Source of the DNA: Trujillonella endophytica
Lineage (GTDB): Bacteria; Actinomycetota; Actinomycetes; Mycobacteriales; Geodermatophilaceae
Direction of reading: 5' to 3'
Assembly: GCF_019799905.1 (NCBI RefSeq)
Contig: NZ_JABGCI010000012.1
Coordinates: forward strand, 62,001 to 126,000
Length of the DNA stretch: 64,000 nucleotides
Positions 34,885 to 45,001 of this stretch are shown here, piece after piece. The translations under genes were made by a program, and so were the position numbers. Each line of letters opens with the position of its first letter. The stretch's first letter is position 1. Under the pieces are notes generated by a model. It was not told the origin of the DNA. It was given only the letters and a program-made list of their open reading frames with translations, and did not search any database.

Positions 34885-37800
34885 TCAGAGGTTGTCGAGC
34901 GACAGGCCGAACGACTCGAGGCGCTGCCGAGCCGCTGCGACCTCCTTTTCGGAGAACATGCCGCGGAACTTCGCATCCAGTACCGCCGCCTCAGGACTCT
35001 TGTGGAGCAGACCGCTCTTGGCGAGGCGCCGCCAGTTGAATCGGGGATCCTCGTCCACCATGAGCTCGCGCACCGCCTCGTATGCACCGATGGATGTCAC
35101 GCGACTGGTGAAGTACGCCGGCTCGTAGCCACACGCGGCCCGCACGTAGGCGAGGTCGGCGCGGATCCGGTCATCGAAGGACTTCCGCAAGTTCTTCGTC
35201 GGCGGGTTCACGGGGCCCTGGCGAGAGTCGACCGGCGACTCGTCCGCGCGGGCACGCGCACGCGCCTCGAGGAGTCGTTCCGTTGCGGCGAGCAGCTGGT
35301 CCGCTTCGGCAGAGCCGAAGAGGTCCTCCTGCAAAGCAGCGGCAGGGGACTCCGAGACCGCCGCCTGCGGGCCCGCGGCTGCTCCACCGATCCGCGAAGC
35401 AGCCTCCCGCCCGAGCCGGAGATCGCCGGAGTCCTCGACGAGGAAGCCACCTTGCACGAGCCGGGAGACCGCAGCTGCGACCGCTGCCTGGATGTCTGGC
35501 CCCTGCCGACGCCAGCCGAAGAGTCGGGAGACGGCAGCCGACACGTCCGCTGAGTCCATCATCCTCGCATCGCACACCAGGGAAAGGACCGCGAGGTCGA
35601 GCTCCGCCGGCGGGATCCAGCCGATCTTGCGGACGCCGTCTTCGTCGGTCGGGACGCGAACAGTGGTGACGTCGGCGCCCGAGAGCGACAAGAAGCCGCC
35701 GTCCTGGATCAGGCGCCGGCCATCCACGGTCACCTTCGACAGCACCAGGTCGACGTTCTGCTGGATCAGGGATCCGATGCGCCCGATTCCCCAGTCGTTG
35801 CGGAAGCACTCCATCAACCGGCCGTGGTGCACCGGCACCTCGGCGCGCAGCACGCGCTCGAAGTACCTCCGCATCGCCGGACGGGCATCCGCCGACGTCG
35901 GCGCAGCCCAGGTCGTCTCGTCGGCCAGACGCCCGTAGCTGGCGCGCGTTGGGTACGCCACGGACCACGAAGGCTTCGATTCGAAGTCGACGTCCTCGAC
36001 GACCACCTCCGGGGCCGGCTTCTCGACCGGGCGAACCGGAGCCGCCTCGCCACGGATGGCCGCATCGATGGCGGTTCTCAACCGCTCGATCTGCCCCTTC
36101 CGGTCCCGCACCCAACTCAGGCCCCAGATGCGGTGCAGGCGCCAGCCGAGCCCTTCCAAGACCTGCTGCCGCAGTCTGTCGCGGTCGCGGGCTGCCTTGG
36201 CCGAGTGGTAGGCGGTCCCATCGCACTCGATGCCGAGGACGTACTCACCAGCCCGCCCCGGGTGCCGGACGGCCATGTCGATCCTGTAGCCGGCGCTACC
36301 GACCTGCGGCTCGACGTCGTAGCCCATGCCGCGGAGGACCTGGAGGACGTCCTCCTCGAACGGGCTCTCCGGTCCCGCCTCGTCGTCCCGGGGAGCAACC
36401 GCCAGCGCGGGCAGACCACGAGCGGCGAAGTCCAGATAGTGCTTGAGATGCGGGACGCCGTTCTGATCGGGGTCCGGCGTCGGGAACTCCTCCGTCGTGA
36501 TGCGTCCGGCAGGGAAGGACGACACGACCTCGACGCGCCGGCGGGCCCGAGTGGCCGCGACGTTGAGCCGCCGCCATCCACTCCGGCGGTTCAGCGGGCC
36601 GAAGTGCATGGTCATCTTGTCGAACTCGTCCGGCCCGTAGCCGATCGTGAAGACGATGACGTCGCGCTCGTCGCCCTGCACGTTCTCGAGGCTCTTGACG
36701 AAGAAGCCGTCCAGCCGATCGTGGTCGCTCAGCAGCTTGCGCAGGACCGGCTCGTCGGTGGCTCGCAGGTCCATGGCCGCCAGCACGGCGTCCTCCTGCG
36801 CGGCACTGAAGGTCACGACGCCGATGGACAGATCTGGGTGCGCCGTCGCGTGGTGCAGCACCCGGTCGACGACGAACTCGGCTTCGATCGGGTTGTCGCG
36901 CGTCGTACCGCGGTTGTAGACGCCCTTGACGACGAAGCTCTCCACCCCGAGATCGGGCGCATCGAAGGTCGCGCCCGGGAAGGTGTGCAGCTCGCCGTTG
37001 TAGATGCGGTGGTTTGAGTAGCTGATGAGCGACTCGTGCTGGCTGCGGTAGTGCCACAGCAGGGGCAGGTTGCGCAGTGCACCTGAGGCCTTCGCGAGCA
37101 GCAGCAGCGATTCGAACGAGTCGGTGGCTTCCTCGTCGTCCTCCGTGAGCTCCTCACTGTCGGCGGATCCCACGAAGAAGCTGGTCGGCTCCAGCTGCTT
37201 CTCGTCACCGGCGATGATCAATGCGTCGCCCCGGTAGATGCAGTTGACGGCGTCCCACGGCAGCACCTGGGAGGCCTCGTCGAAGATGACGACGTCGAAC
37301 CGCATGTCGGCCGGGAGGAACTGCGACACCGAAAGCGGACTCATCATGAAGCACGGCTTGAGGTCCTGCACCAGGGATGCCGTATCGGCGAGCAGCTGCC
37401 GGATCGGCTTGTGACGCGACTTCAGGGCGGCTTGCCGCGTGATGACCTGCGCGGCCTTGCTGCCGTTCGAGGAGGGGCGCCGCGCCGCACATCGCGAGAC
37501 GACGGTGGCGTACCGGTCCTCGACGAGACGGCGGTCCAGGGAACGGAAGTCCTCGACTAGGACGTCGCGCTCGCTGGCCCGGTATCGGTCCAGGCGGCCG
37601 TCACCTCGAACGGTGGCGTGGACCCACGCCATCAGGGTGGCCCGCTCGATGGTCAGCGGCACGTCATCCTGCGGGGTTCCCGCACCGACCAACTGGGAGA
37701 CGACACCGCCCAATCCCTGGTCCTCGAACCATGCGGTCAGCTGGACGTACTCGACCCAGTCGTCGATGTCGGTGGACGAACGATCGACCATTTCTTCCAG

Positions 37801-40800
37801 CATCGGCGCGGTCTCATCGAGGTCAGCCGCGAACTCAGCGTCCAGTTCGTGCGCCCGCGGCTCGAGGAAGTTGCCGAGCAGGTTCGCGAGCGCGGCGGTC
37901 CACCGATCGAGCAGCTGCTGGAGCTCCGATGCGGTGAGGCTGGGGTACGCGACCTTGTCGGCGACGACCGGTGGCACTCGTCCCCCGAGGCGCTCGCGAA
38001 CCTGGGCGGCCCATGTGAGGGCCTCCTCCAAGGCCGCCCAGTCGGTGTCCAGCCCCTGGTACAGCGAGCCGAGCGCCCCGACGTCCGACTCGTAGGCCTC
38101 GAAGATGGCCGCACCGCTGGCGTCACGATGGCGGGCGACCCGCAGCAGGTCCTTCGCTTCGCGGACTGAGACATCCCTGTCGGTCACAGCGGCGACGTGC
38201 TCGACCGTCTCGACCCCGGGCGTCAGCGCGAGGACTGCTCGACCGGCCCATTCCGCGAACTGCAGCAGCGACATATTCGTCGCTTGCGGCGCGAAACCGC
38301 CGAGTCGCTGGCCGATGTCGCTCAGCAGCCCGGCGACGTCCGCTTGGAGACGAGCCCCCAGCGTGGTGAGCAGCGGGTCGGGCTCTCCTTCCGCGCCAAG
38401 CTGCCGAGCTAGCGCATTGACGTCGAGGTCGTCGCCGGCCAGCTGGGCGGCGCGCTGTGCCACCTCGATGGCCGCGCAAACCCGGCCGAAATCCGTGTCC
38501 ACTCGGCGGTAGTACGGCCCGAGGCTGCCCGCATGGTCGACCTCGCCCTGGCTGAGGGTGTACTCGGCGCGCTGCCACTCGGCTGCCTCGCCCAGGTGAG
38601 CCAGCACGGCCGGCGTGACCTTTCCTGACACGCTCACGGCCTTGAGCTGCTTCCGATCGGCGCGGGCCTGGCCCGACCATCGGCGCAGACCGGTGTGCAC
38701 CTCACGGAACCGGTGCTCGAGGGACGCTAGGTCGAGGGTCAGCGCCTGCGGGGTGAACGTGCTCTCCAGCGCCGAACGCCGGCTTCGCACCGTCGCCACC
38801 AGCTTGCCGAGGACTCGCTCGGACTCCCGGAGCGCGGCGTGGACGCTCGGGTTGAACCACGGCGCGAGCGGGCGTGCCGTCGCTTCACCAAGAACGGCGA
38901 GGTCGGCGAGGCGTGCCGCAACCGCGAGCGTCGGCTCCTCCGCACCGAACCCCAGTGCCCCACCCAGGCGTTGGGTGCTCTGGTTCACCTCGACGAGCCG
39001 GTGCGGTAGCGCCTCGAGCCACTGTGCGAGTTCGCGGACCTGCGTCGCCGTCGGTGCGCTACCGGGGACCCAGCCGAGGGCTGCCGGGTCGAGGAGGCTC
39101 GCCAGGTCCTCGATTCGATCGCTGTCCAACTCGCCGTGGCGAGGACCGGCGTCGCGCTGCAGCCGCGAGCTGATGTCGCGGTACTCGGCCACCTGGCCCT
39201 TGAGCAGCTCGACCCGCTGCCCCAACCCGGAGAACTCCTCGTCCTCCGTGGAGAGCCAGTCGACGAGGGAGCCGGCTGGGCGCGACTCCACCAGAAGGAG
39301 AACGTCGCGGCGTCGGTGGACGTCGGCCAGTCGCCGTCCGAAGCTCATCCCGAGGTCCTCGTCCACGGCGTTGCACCGGGCCGTCAGCGCCTCGACTGCT
39401 TCACGAGCGTGCCGAGCGGAGCGCTGCAACCCGTCCGAGTCCAGGCGCCCCCGCTCCGCGCCGCGGAGGTCCCGCCACAGGAAGTCCGCGCCCTGGAGCG
39501 CGGGCTGCCAGGCGCGACCCAATCGCGCGGCGCGGTCGAGGATCGCCGCGAGCGTGACGTCGTCCAGGTCGGCCCAGCTGGCCGAGATCGGCACGGCGAC
39601 GTCGCGGTAGGGCTCCAGCTGCGAGACCCGGCCCAGGACGTCGAACAGATTGCGGCCGAGCTGCTTGCGGGTCTCGTTCATCGCAGTCGCGTGCTCGCTC
39701 AGCTGGACGCGGTCCTGCGTGAGCGTGGAGACCTCGACGTCGGTGAAGCGCGACGTCGCCCGGGGCGACTTCGTGAGGGCGCGATGCAGTTCGGCGGCGA
39801 CCTGCTTGCGCGTCGCCGCGTGGCTGTGGAGCTCGAGGAGGAACGGGTCGAGCTTCTTGTCGGTCAGTCGGTTGCGGACGACGTCGAGTGCCGCCGCCTT
39901 CTCGCTGACGAACAGCACGGAGCGTCCCGTCGAGATGAGCTCGACGATGATGTTGGCGATGGTCTGGCTCTTGCCGGTGCCCGGAGGCCCGTCCATGACG
40001 AAACTGCGGCCGTCCCGGGCGGCGAGGATGCATCGGCGCTGACTGCTGTCGGCGTCGAGGATGCTCATCAGCTGCTCGGGCGGCAGGGCGCGGTCCACGT
40101 CGTCCGGGTGGACCGGATCGAAGTCGAACTGCTCCCCCGTCGGTGAGTCCGGCCCGAGGGCGAGCAGCTGAACCATGGGGTGCTCGAGGACCTGCTGCTC
40201 GTGGTTGAGCAGGTCACGGAAGATCGCTTCCTTGTGGAAGCTGAAGTTGGTCAGGACGGCTCGCTCGACCACCGTCCACCCGCGCTTCGGCGCGATCACC
40301 TCGGTGACCTGCGCCAGGTACGCGCGGATGTCGACGTTGTCAGCATCGGGCGAGGGCAGGACGATGCCGTGGTTCTGCTCCATCACGAGCTGGAGGGCGG
40401 GATTGACGACGATGTCGTCTTCGGTCGGCCGCAACGACCACGAACCGGCGTCGCCCTCGCGACGGAGTTCGACGGGCACGAGGACCAACGGGCTGTCGAC
40501 CGGCTTGTCGTCGGGATCGAGCCAGCTGAGGAAGCCCGCTCCGATGTACAGGCTCCAGAAGCCCTTGTCCGCGTACGTGCTCTGACTGACCTGGTCGAGG
40601 CGGCGCAATGCGCCGGCGAGGTCCTTCGCGGTCTTGTTTCCGACGTCGATGTGCGGACGCGTCGAGGTGACGAGGGGTGCGAGACGGCCGCGGTCGTCGT
40701 CGACCGCCTCCTCGTGGGTGGGACGCAGGACAGCGTTGCCCGCAGAAGCGACCCGCAGCAGCCCATCGAGGTCCAGCGCGTGAAGTTCGAGCGACGCCGT

Positions 40801-40962
40801 CCGGACGTGCTTGAAGTAGACGAGCCGCTGGCGACCGTCGACCGCCACCAGGGCTGCGCGCCACTCGGCGATCTGCTTCCGCAGCTTTCGGTCGAGCGGA
40901 CCCGGCAGGCCCAGGTCTGCTCCTGTCCCGGCCTCGGGGATCTGCTCAGAAGAGGGTGTCAT
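34885..40962 (-). CDS. hheA: Hhe-type helicase: DUF4011-helicase-Vsr-DUF3320
   Basis: A 2025-residue protein of the DUF4011/DUF3320 helicase type, matching the architecture described as the Hhe defence system (DUF4011, helicase, Vsr). The N-terminal part is DUF4011-like, the Walker A motif is DGPPGTGKSQTIAN near residue 324, Walker B VVIFDEASQVLPWD, and the helicase end has RRLNVAATRARRRVEVVSSF. A Vsr/DUF559-type nuclease domain follows near residue 1577 (VLGIECDGTAYHSAKAARDR and GWRLHRIWGLSW). A DUF3320-like domain and a charged tail close the protein. It begins 17 bases inside the end of the HelD-like gene, so the two are coupled. Confidence 0.85.
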   Translation of the reverse strand: MTPSSEQIPEAGTGADLGLPGPLDRKLRKQIAEWRAALVAVDGRQRLVYFKHVRTASLELHALDLDGLLRVASAGNAVLRPTHEEAVDDDRGRLAPLVTSTRPHIDVGNKTAKDLAGALRRLDQVSQSTYADKGFWSLYIGAGFLSWLDPDDKPVDSPLVLVPVELRREGDAGSWSLRPTEDDIVVNPALQLVMEQNHGIVLPSPDADNVDIRAYLAQVTEVIAPKRGWTVVERAVLTNFSFHKEAIFRDLLNHEQQVLEHPMVQLLALGPDSPTGEQFDFDPVHPDDVDRALPPEQLMSILDADSSQRRCILAARDGRSFVMDGPPGTGKSQTIANIIVELISTGRSVLFVSEKAAALDVVRNRLTDKKLDPFLLELHSHAATRKQVAAELHRALTKSPRATSRFTDVEVSTLTQDRVQLSEHATAMNETRKQLGRNLFDVLGRVSQLEPYRDVAVPISASWADLDDVTLAAILDRAARLGRAWQPALQGADFLWRDLRGAERGRLDSDGLQRSARHAREAVEALTARCNAVDEDLGMSFGRRLADVHRRRDVLLLVESRPAGSLVDWLSTEDEEFSGLGQRVELLKGQVAEYRDISSRLQRDAGPRHGELDSDRIEDLASLLDPAALGWVPGSAPTATQVRELAQWLEALPHRLVEVNQSTQRLGGALGFGAEEPTLAVAARLADLAVLGEATARPLAPWFNPSVHAALRESERVLGKLVATVRSRRSALESTFTPQALTLDLASLEHRFREVHTGLRRWSGQARADRKQLKAVSVSGKVTPAVLAHLGEAAEWQRAEYTLSQGEVDHAGSLGPYYRRVDTDFGRVCAAIEVAQRAAQLAGDDLDVNALARQLGAEGEPDPLLTTLGARLQADVAGLLSDIGQRLGGFAPQATNMSLLQFAEWAGRAVLALTPGVETVEHVAAVTDRDVSVREAKDLLRVARHRDASGAAIFEAYESDVGALGSLYQGLDTDWAALEEALTWAAQVRERLGGRVPPVVADKVAYPSLTASELQQLLDRWTAALANLLGNFLEPRAHELDAEFAADLDETAPMLEEMVDRSSTDIDDWVEYVQLTAWFEDQGLGGVVSQLVGAGTPQDDVPLTIERATLMAWVHATVRGDGRLDRYRASERDVLVEDFRSLDRRLVEDRYATVVSRCAARRPSSNGSKAAQVITRQAALKSRHKPIRQLLADTASLVQDLKPCFMMSPLSVSQFLPADMRFDVVIFDEASQVLPWDAVNCIYRGDALIIAGDEKQLEPTSFFVGSADSEELTEDDEEATDSFESLLLLAKASGALRNLPLLWHYRSQHESLISYSNHRIYNGELHTFPGATFDAPDLGVESFVVKGVYNRGTTRDNPIEAEFVVDRVLHHATAHPDLSIGVVTFSAAQEDAVLAAMDLRATDEPVLRKLLSDHDRLDGFFVKSLENVQGDERDVIVFTIGYGPDEFDKMTMHFGPLNRRSGWRRLNVAATRARRRVEVVSSFPAGRITTEEFPTPDPDQNGVPHLKHYLDFAARGLPALAVAPRDDEAGPESPFEEDVLQVLRGMGYDVEPQVGSAGYRIDMAVRHPGRAGEYVLGIECDGTAYHSAKAARDRDRLRQQVLEGLGWRLHRIWGLSWVRDRKGQIERLRTAIDAAIRGEAAPVRPVEKPAPEVVVEDVDFESKPSWSVAYPTRASYGRLADETTWAAPTSADARPAMRRYFERVLRAEVPVHHGRLMECFRNDWGIGRIGSLIQQNVDLVLSKVTVDGRRLIQDGGFLSLSGADVTTVRVPTDEDGVRKIGWIPPAELDLAVLSLVCDARMMDSADVSAAVSRLFGWRRQGPDIQAAVAAAVSRLVQGGFLVEDSGDLRLGREAASRIGGAAAGPQAAVSESPAAALQEDLFGSAEADQLLAATERLLEARARARADESPVDSRQGPVNPPTKNLRKSFDDRIRADLAYVRAACGYEPAYFTSRVTSIGAYEAVRELMVDEDPRFNWRRLAKSGLLHKSPEAAVLDAKFRGMFSEKEVAAARQRLESFGLSLDNL

Positions 40963-43204
40963 GGATTCCTCCTTGCAGGAGCCGGCGCACGAGGTCGGTG
41001 ACCAGTCGTCGGTCGTCGTCGTCGAGGGAGCCGATGAGTTCGATCAACGGATCCGGCTCCGACCGATCGACAACCTCGTCGGAGGAACCATCATCGACCG
41101 CGACGACCGGCTCGTCCGGCGGCACGACCTCCCGGGGCGGGAGGAGGTGCTCGAGCCCCTCAGGCAGTTCGTCGCCGTCGACGAGGCGGAGTATCTGAGT
41201 GCAGCGAGTCATGGCCACGTAGAGGAGTCCCTGGCCGTCTGAGGTGGTGCGGGCCAGATCCGTGGGCTTGAGGACGACGACCGAGTCGAACTCGAGGCCC
41301 TTGACCAGCGAGGCCGGCACGAGGCTGAGCGGTTGCCCGAAGTCGCCGCCGGCCCCATCCCCGATCGCGGGATCGGCGGCTCGGAAGGTCGCGAGCAGGG
41401 CGTCGTACGACTCGTCGGGCACCACGATCGCGGTCGTCAGCCCGCTCTCGACGTCCAGCTGCGCGAGGACCAGCGCGCGGTCCTCCGCCGGCTCCGCGGC
41501 ATCCAGGTGGACGGTGGGTGGGCCGGCCCCCCGGCGGACAGAACGGGGGGCCGTGAGCCCTGGTGAGATCAGTGGCAGGAGCCGGGCAGCCAGGTCGAGC
41601 GCCTGGGCGGGCACGCGGTAGCCGATGGTCAGCGTCTCGACCGTCGCCGCGGTAGACGCCAGATGGTCGGTCAGCTCGTACCACTCATCGCGAACCCACG
41701 GGCCCGTCGCTTGCGCGAGGTCGCCGAGGACGGTGAACGAGCCCTCCGGACAGCGTCTGGCCAGGGCGCGCGCCTGCATCGGCGAGAGGTCTTGCGCCTC
41801 GTCGACGACGACGTGCCCGTATGTGCGGACCTCGCCGTTGAGGAGGAACGACAGCTCGTCTAGGCAGAACAGGTCGTCGACGGTCCAGGGCTCGTCGACG
41901 ATGCTGGCCCTGGGCTCGCGGAACAGGCGAGCGCGCTCATCAGGGGTCAGGACTCCCGAGGTGGCCTCCACCAGCCACGACTGGGTTCCGTAGAGGCTGC
42001 GCAGCAGCTCCTCCGCGGTGAAGGTCGGCCACATCCGGTCGAGCGCGTTGGTGAAGGTAGAGAGCCGCCGGAGCGCCGGTTCGGTGGCAATGACGGCACG
42101 GCCAGCCTCGGCCTGCGCCTCGGTGTACGCGGCGAATGCGGCCGCCGACAATGCCTGCCTGAGGACTTCACGCGCCTGGTTGTGCGGCAGATCGCGGTTC
42201 GCGACGTCGTCGATGAGGGCGCGGATCCGCGGCCCGGGGAGGACGGCTCTGGCACCACCGAGGGAGAACTCGAGGTCGCCGTCGTCCCACCCGCGGCGCG
42301 CTTCGAGGGCCCGCTCGAGGACGAGCGCCATGGCAGCGCTGCCCTTGACGCGCGCGGTGTCCGCAGCGTCCCGGCCCGTCGCCGTCGCCTCGCCCGCGTA
42401 GAGGGAACGCAGGTCGACCTGGAGGACGTCGGAGGCGTCGAGCGAGGGCAGGACGCCGCTCATGTACGCGAGGAACGCGCTGCTTGGCGCGACGACGAGG
42501 ATGCCGGCTCGGCGCAGCGCTTCGTCGTTGAAGGCCTGCCAGGCGGCACGGTGCAGACCGACGACGGTCTTCCCGGTGCCCGGGCCTCCCTGTACGACCA
42601 GAACCTGGTCCCGCTGCGCGCGGATGATGCGGAATTGCTCTGCCTGGATGGTGGCGACGACCTCGCGCATGGCGCCGTCGCGGGAGCGGTCGAGCTCGGC
42701 GAGGAGCGCGTCGCTGACCGGAGTCGGCCCGGTGAGGTCCGGGTCGAGGACGTCCGCGGCGGTCGTGGCGGTGATCTCGTCGATGACCCTGGAGAGCACG
42801 CGGTCCTGCTCGCTGAAGACTCGCTTCAGATCCAGCCCGCGGGAATCCTCTGGTGTGGCTTCGTAGAACTTCTGGGCGGCGGGCGCGTGCCAGCTGGCGA
42901 CGACGAGGTTCTTGCTCTCGTCGTGAACGCGGCGCCGACCGATGTAGAGCGGCTCCCCGTCCTGGTCGATCCGACCAAAGACGAGCTGGCCGGAGCCGCG
43001 GGAGTTCCGGAGGATGTCGAGGGCGCGCCGCAGCGCGGTCGCCGTCGCCCGGTTGCCCTCCTGGTAGCTCTGGTACGTGTGCTCGACGCTGGCCAGGCCC
43101 TTGTCGAGCAGGTCGTAGGCCCGGGAGACGTACGCCTGCTCAGCCCCGTGCTCCGGGTGCCGCGGGGCGAGGCTGTCAGCGGTCTGCGCCGGCGCGATGG
43201 TCAT
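40946..43204 (-). CDS. HelD-like superfamily 1 helicase
   Basis: A 752-residue protein from the ATG at 43204. The N-terminal part is helical with coiled coils (YVSRAYDLLDKGLASVEHTY, then GRIDQDGEPLYIGRRR and VVASWHAPAAQKFYEA), as in HelD proteins that load onto RNA polymerase. The motor has VVQGGPGTGKTVVGLHRA near residue 210, HVVVDEAQDLSPMQ, and LLYVAMTRCTQIL at the end. HelD recycles stalled RNA polymerase; in a defence operon it may serve another purpose. ATGA overlap joins it to the upstream gene and a 17-base overlap joins it to Hhe. Confidence 0.8.
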   Translation of the reverse strand: MTIAPAQTADSLAPRHPEHGAEQAYVSRAYDLLDKGLASVEHTYQSYQEGNRATATALRRALDILRNSRGSGQLVFGRIDQDGEPLYIGRRRVHDESKNLVVASWHAPAAQKFYEATPEDSRGLDLKRVFSEQDRVLSRVIDEITATTAADVLDPDLTGPTPVSDALLAELDRSRDGAMREVVATIQAEQFRIIRAQRDQVLVVQGGPGTGKTVVGLHRAAWQAFNDEALRRAGILVVAPSSAFLAYMSGVLPSLDASDVLQVDLRSLYAGEATATGRDAADTARVKGSAAMALVLERALEARRGWDDGDLEFSLGGARAVLPGPRIRALIDDVANRDLPHNQAREVLRQALSAAAFAAYTEAQAEAGRAVIATEPALRRLSTFTNALDRMWPTFTAEELLRSLYGTQSWLVEATSGVLTPDERARLFREPRASIVDEPWTVDDLFCLDELSFLLNGEVRTYGHVVVDEAQDLSPMQARALARRCPEGSFTVLGDLAQATGPWVRDEWYELTDHLASTAATVETLTIGYRVPAQALDLAARLLPLISPGLTAPRSVRRGAGPPTVHLDAAEPAEDRALVLAQLDVESGLTTAIVVPDESYDALLATFRAADPAIGDGAGGDFGQPLSLVPASLVKGLEFDSVVVLKPTDLARTTSDGQGLLYVAMTRCTQILRLVDGDELPEGLEHLLPPREVVPPDEPVVAVDDGSSDEVVDRSEPDPLIELIGSLDDDDRRLVTDLVRRLLQGGIHDTLF

Positions 43205-43938
43205 GACGGCCTCTTCTTCTTCGGAGTACGTGCAGCGAGCCAGATCGCGTGGTCCACCTGCCATGGCGTGATGCGTGGGCTGCCCGGTCGGGCGGACAAC
43301 CACTGAGCGACCTCCACCAGAAGCGCGTGTGCTCGCGCAGGATCAGATACTCCGAAGGGAGCCAGCCAGCGCATCACCATGCGGTCGGGCTTGATGCGGT
43401 AGTCGTCGCCGCACAACATCCAGAAGTAGCTGCGACGGATTCCGAACTGCCCGTCACCCGGGACCGCGCGCAGTGCTCGATCCACTCGCTTGATGGCGGC
43501 GGGGTCGGCCAGGGCTTCCGTAGCCGTAAGGAGGTCACCGATCTCGTGATCGATGAGGATCTGCGCGAAGCGAAGCGCCGCCTCAGCCTTCGTGATCCCG
43601 TTCCGGGTGGAGGTGAGCTGGCCGTTCGACACCGCCAGGAGGGCCTGCTCGTCGGGGAACTGCTCCAGGAACCGAGCCAAGGAGTACGGGTCAACAGCTG
43701 GCGGCTCAGGCGCGATCAGCGGACCTGCGGCGACCGGCGTCAGCACACGGTGCACGAGGGGCGAGACCACCGAGTCGTACTTCGAGCCGAGGCTCCAGAC
43801 GGCGTCCAGCACGCACGCGGACAGGGTCGTCCAGCGAGCACCCCGTGGCGGCAGGTCCAGCAGAGCAACGGCCGCGGCGACCGGCGGGATCAGGTCACCG
43901 CTCGCAGGCACGGGTGCAGCCGTCGTCGTGTCGAGCAT
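43201..43938 (-). CDS. Putative helix-hairpin-helix/HhH-GPD-like protein
   Basis: A 245-residue protein from the ATG at 43938 (GGGGGAT upstream). It is mostly helical. The C-terminal part has FGIRRSYFWMLCGDDYRIKP and DRMVMRWLAPFGV, a pattern like the end of helix-hairpin-helix DNA glycosylase-type proteins that read a conserved Asp after the hairpin. The evidence is pattern likeness only. As the first gene of the operon with HelD-like and Hhe proteins, it could be the damage or DNA sensor. Confidence 0.55.
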   Translation of the reverse strand: MLDTTTAAPVPASGDLIPPVAAAVALLDLPPRGARWTTLSACVLDAVWSLGSKYDSVVSPLVHRVLTPVAAGPLIAPEPPAVDPYSLARFLEQFPDEQALLAVSNGQLTSTRNGITKAEAALRFAQILIDHEIGDLLTATEALADPAAIKRVDRALRAVPGDGQFGIRRSYFWMLCGDDYRIKPDRMVMRWLAPFGVSDPARAHALLVEVAQWLSARPGSPRITPWQVDHAIWLAARTPKKKRPS

Positions 43939-44269
43939 GTGATCCCCCGCGGGTGTCGCTCCGACTCGGGCGCAGTCGGTCGAGCGGAACCCTGCCATCT
44001 CGTTACGACGTTCCCCACCAGCGTCGACGTGGAGTCACCGCAAAGGATGCCTCGCAGGACCAGTAACCACAGACATCTCAGCCGTCGCAGTGACCTGGTC
44101 CCTGGAGCTGAACGCTGTAGCGCATCTGACGACAGCAGAGCATGGACACGGGCGCCGTGTCTGTCGACGGCTGTCCGTTCGCCGGCCAGGTACAGGGCCG
44201 TCTGAGTCACCCTTCAGAGAGGCCGGACGGCCTTCCGGCACGGTCCCGAGCGGCAACGCCTGCCGTGAA
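43939..44269. other. Intergenic stretch between DISARM and Hhe operons
   Basis: No gene is visible in this 331-base region. It should contain the drmC transcript end (see the hairpin at 44196-44232) and the promoter of the HhH-HelD-Hhe operon, for which I saw no confident -35/-10 pair. Confidence 0.5.
44196..44232 (-). terminator. Hairpin downstream of drmC
   Basis: GGCCGTC (44196-44202) pairs with GACGGCC (44226-44232); inside, CTGA and TCAG can extend the stem. It lies 38-74 bases after the drmC stop in the direction of transcription, as expected for the end of the DISARM transcript. No T-run. Confidence 0.45.
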
Positions 44270-45001
44270 TCACTCCGACATCACTTCTCGCAGATTTCCC
44301 GCCGCCAAGAGGTCTGCGAATCGGCGGGTGATCTGACTGGCGAACGCCGCGTCGTCGACCAGCACCCCGGTCTCCAGATTCAACTCAACTGCGGCGTAGG
44401 AGAGGTTCGCGCTGGTGACCAGGGCGGCGCGATCGTCGATCACAAGCACCTTGGAGTGCTGCATCCGGGGTTGGCCGGTCTCAGAATCGCAGTAGCCGAG
44501 CACGCGGGCGCGCGGAACTGCCCCCCTAATCTCCTCGGCGCAGTCCCGACGTTGACTCACATCACAGACAACGGTGATCGCCAAGCGACGTTGCGCTGCA
44601 CGCCTCAACGCCTGGACGAACGGCGCGGTGGCCGTGCCGGAGTACGTAGAGGCGAGCACAGACTCCTCAGCCTCGTCGATCAGACGGACGACGGCGGCTG
44701 TCGTCCTCACCGAGTCACCCGGTAGCTGGGGTCCGCTCCAGACCAGCGTCGGTGGCGACGGCGTCCTCTCTACGGTCGACGCGATGACCCTCAGGGTTGC
44801 TGCAACGGCCTCCCTATTGCCGAACGCGCTCAACACCGCACCCACGTGCTCCTCCGCTGCCACGCGTTTATCCGGGGCGAGGGTCCGTACCGCGCGTCGG
44901 GCTACGCCGTCGATCGCCAGGCTGTCTGCCACCCTCCGGAGCTCAGTTGGAGCAAGGAGCTCGCTGAGGGGCTCCAGCTTGGCCAGACCGGCTGCCCTCA
45001 C
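44270..45001 (-). CDS. drmC: DrmC, DISARM phospholipase D-like protein
   Basis: A 243-residue phospholipase-D-fold protein. One HKD motif is visible near the C-terminus (QHSKVLVIDDRAALVTSANL), as in other DrmC proteins, which carry a single motif and probably act as a dimer. The GTG at 45001 overlaps the drmB stop (GTGA); an upstream reading in frame would run back through drmB and is not a separate start. DrmC is reported as dispensable for some DISARM functions; it may act as a nuclease or a binding platform. It is the last gene of the operon. Confidence 0.85.
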   Translation of the reverse strand: MRAAGLAKLEPLSELLAPTELRRVADSLAIDGVARRAVRTLAPDKRVAAEEHVGAVLSAFGNREAVAATLRVIASTVERTPSPPTLVWSGPQLPGDSVRTTAAVVRLIDEAEESVLASTYSGTATAPFVQALRRAAQRRLAITVVCDVSQRRDCAEEIRGAVPRARVLGYCDSETGQPRMQHSKVLVIDDRAALVTSANLSYAAVELNLETGVLVDDAAFASQITRRFADLLAAGNLREVMSE

